Shown here one piece after another: positions 63,317 through 64,000 of a stretch of DNA of 64,000 bases. Source of the DNA: Cladorrhinum sp. PSN259. Taxonomy: Eukaryota > Ascomycota > Sordariomycetes > Sordariales > Podosporaceae. How positions within the stretch are numbered: position 1 is the first letter of the stretch; the number at the start of each line of letters is the position of its first letter. Location: contig MU867129.1 of the NCBI GenBank assembly GCA_033725935.1, positions 62,001 through 126,000 on the forward strand. The letters run 5' to 3'. The notes under the pieces were generated by a model, which was not told where the DNA came from, ran no database searches, and saw only the letters and a list, made by a program, of their open reading frames with translations. The position numbers and the translations under genes were made by a program.

Positions 63317-64000
63317 TTTTATGTCCTTCTGGGTTGGGATTATGACTACAATGGAGGAATATGGGCCAAGATTCCTTGAAAGTTGTACATGTATATACAA
63401 ACATGAATGGGCTGTTGTGATACCTCAAGCCCTCAACAAGACTCTTACACTACTACCATCTTTCCTCCTTCCTTCCATTGGCATCTCGGGTTTTCTCTAT
63501 TACCGGCATGTTTGGCTAAGTTTTTTTGGTTTCCAATCCCGATTCCGAATCCTCCCTGGTTCTGACTGGTTGGCTTTCAAGTTGACGTATTGACCCAATG
63601 TATGGCGCAGTGTTGGTAAATGCGAGACGCTCAGTAATGGTTGCCGATGCTTGGAGATAGCGTTCAAGCATCACTGAAGGGTTCGTTTTGGCTCTGCATG
63701 GGACAAGCATGTTAGATTAGAAGAGGCCCCTCAGACGTGACGTGAGAGGTGGTGACTGAGTTACTTACGAATAGCTGTCATAGCCAGTTCCTGATGAAAG
63801 TGACATGGTAATTGTTGCAACGCGTGTATTGAGATAGACAATTAAACGAAAGAAGAAAAAGCAAATAATAATCATATGCTGCAACAACCCAAATAATCCA
63901 TTTCTGAGGTCGTCATTTTATACCTAGTATACTCCATTTCTGCCTGTAATTATCGCGGGTATGCAGTTGACACCGAAGCAGACCAACACTGGTGTCTTGA
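63317..64000. other. Right-edge region, no gene seen
   Basis: The frame at 63261-63593 overlaps the last exon of the secreted protein in another frame and is not supported. The rest is AT-rich. Confidence 0.4.

Overview
The window is nuclear DNA from a filamentous ascomycete (Pezizomycotina, probably Sordariomycetes). The evidence is short GT-AG introns of about 50-90 bases with GTRAGT-like donors and CTRAC-like branch points, a Zn2Cys6 regulator, an asco-laccase ending in a DSG(I) tail, GPI-anchored secreted proteins, and families expanded mainly in moulds (DUF7580, DUF6594, CorA-like N-terminal domains). About 26 genes or gene remnants, one intron-bearing tRNA-Asp and a non-coding repeat array are supported. 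Exons were placed by hand from splice signals and frame continuity. Family names rest on remembered motifs, not on database searches.

Layout. Positions 1-11.1 kb form an accessory island: a DUF7580 gene cut by the left edge, a large C2H2/PHD-finger protein with an internal tandem duplication, an ankyrin-like orphan, a broken DUF6594 gene and two retropepsin-like genes. Positions 12.4-31.6 kb are mostly housekeeping: kynurenine 3-monooxygenase, methionine aminopeptidase 1, the cornichon cargo receptor ERV14, the splicing factor PRP17, a Zn2Cys6 regulator, a GPI-anchored serine carboxypeptidase, an MFS monocarboxylate-type transporter, DPH2 and a small low-complexity membrane protein. Positions 33-39 kb hold an asco-laccase, tRNA-Asp, a small two-helix membrane protein and a GPI-anchored fasciclin protein.

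Positions 39.8-52.5 kb form the most interesting block: a cytochrome P450 with an odd I-helix, a pyranose-oxidase-like GMC flavoenzyme, a degenerate repeat array with a hairpin, an intronless 1267-residue secreted protein that fuses an RNase T2 domain to a BBE-type covalent flavin oxidase, and an NCS1 purine-cytosine-type permease. The block is rich in oxidases and transport. One inference is extracellular RNA breakdown, oxidation of a released product and base uptake; the sequence does not prove this.

Positions 53-64 kb contain an acidic/lysine-rich disordered protein, a mitochondrial beta-carbonic anhydrase, a CorA-like-domain protein lacking the usual membrane C-terminus with a decayed relative beside it, an NmrA-like reductase, and a small secreted eight-cysteine protein spread over three exons, two of only 30 bases, with a strong TATA box.
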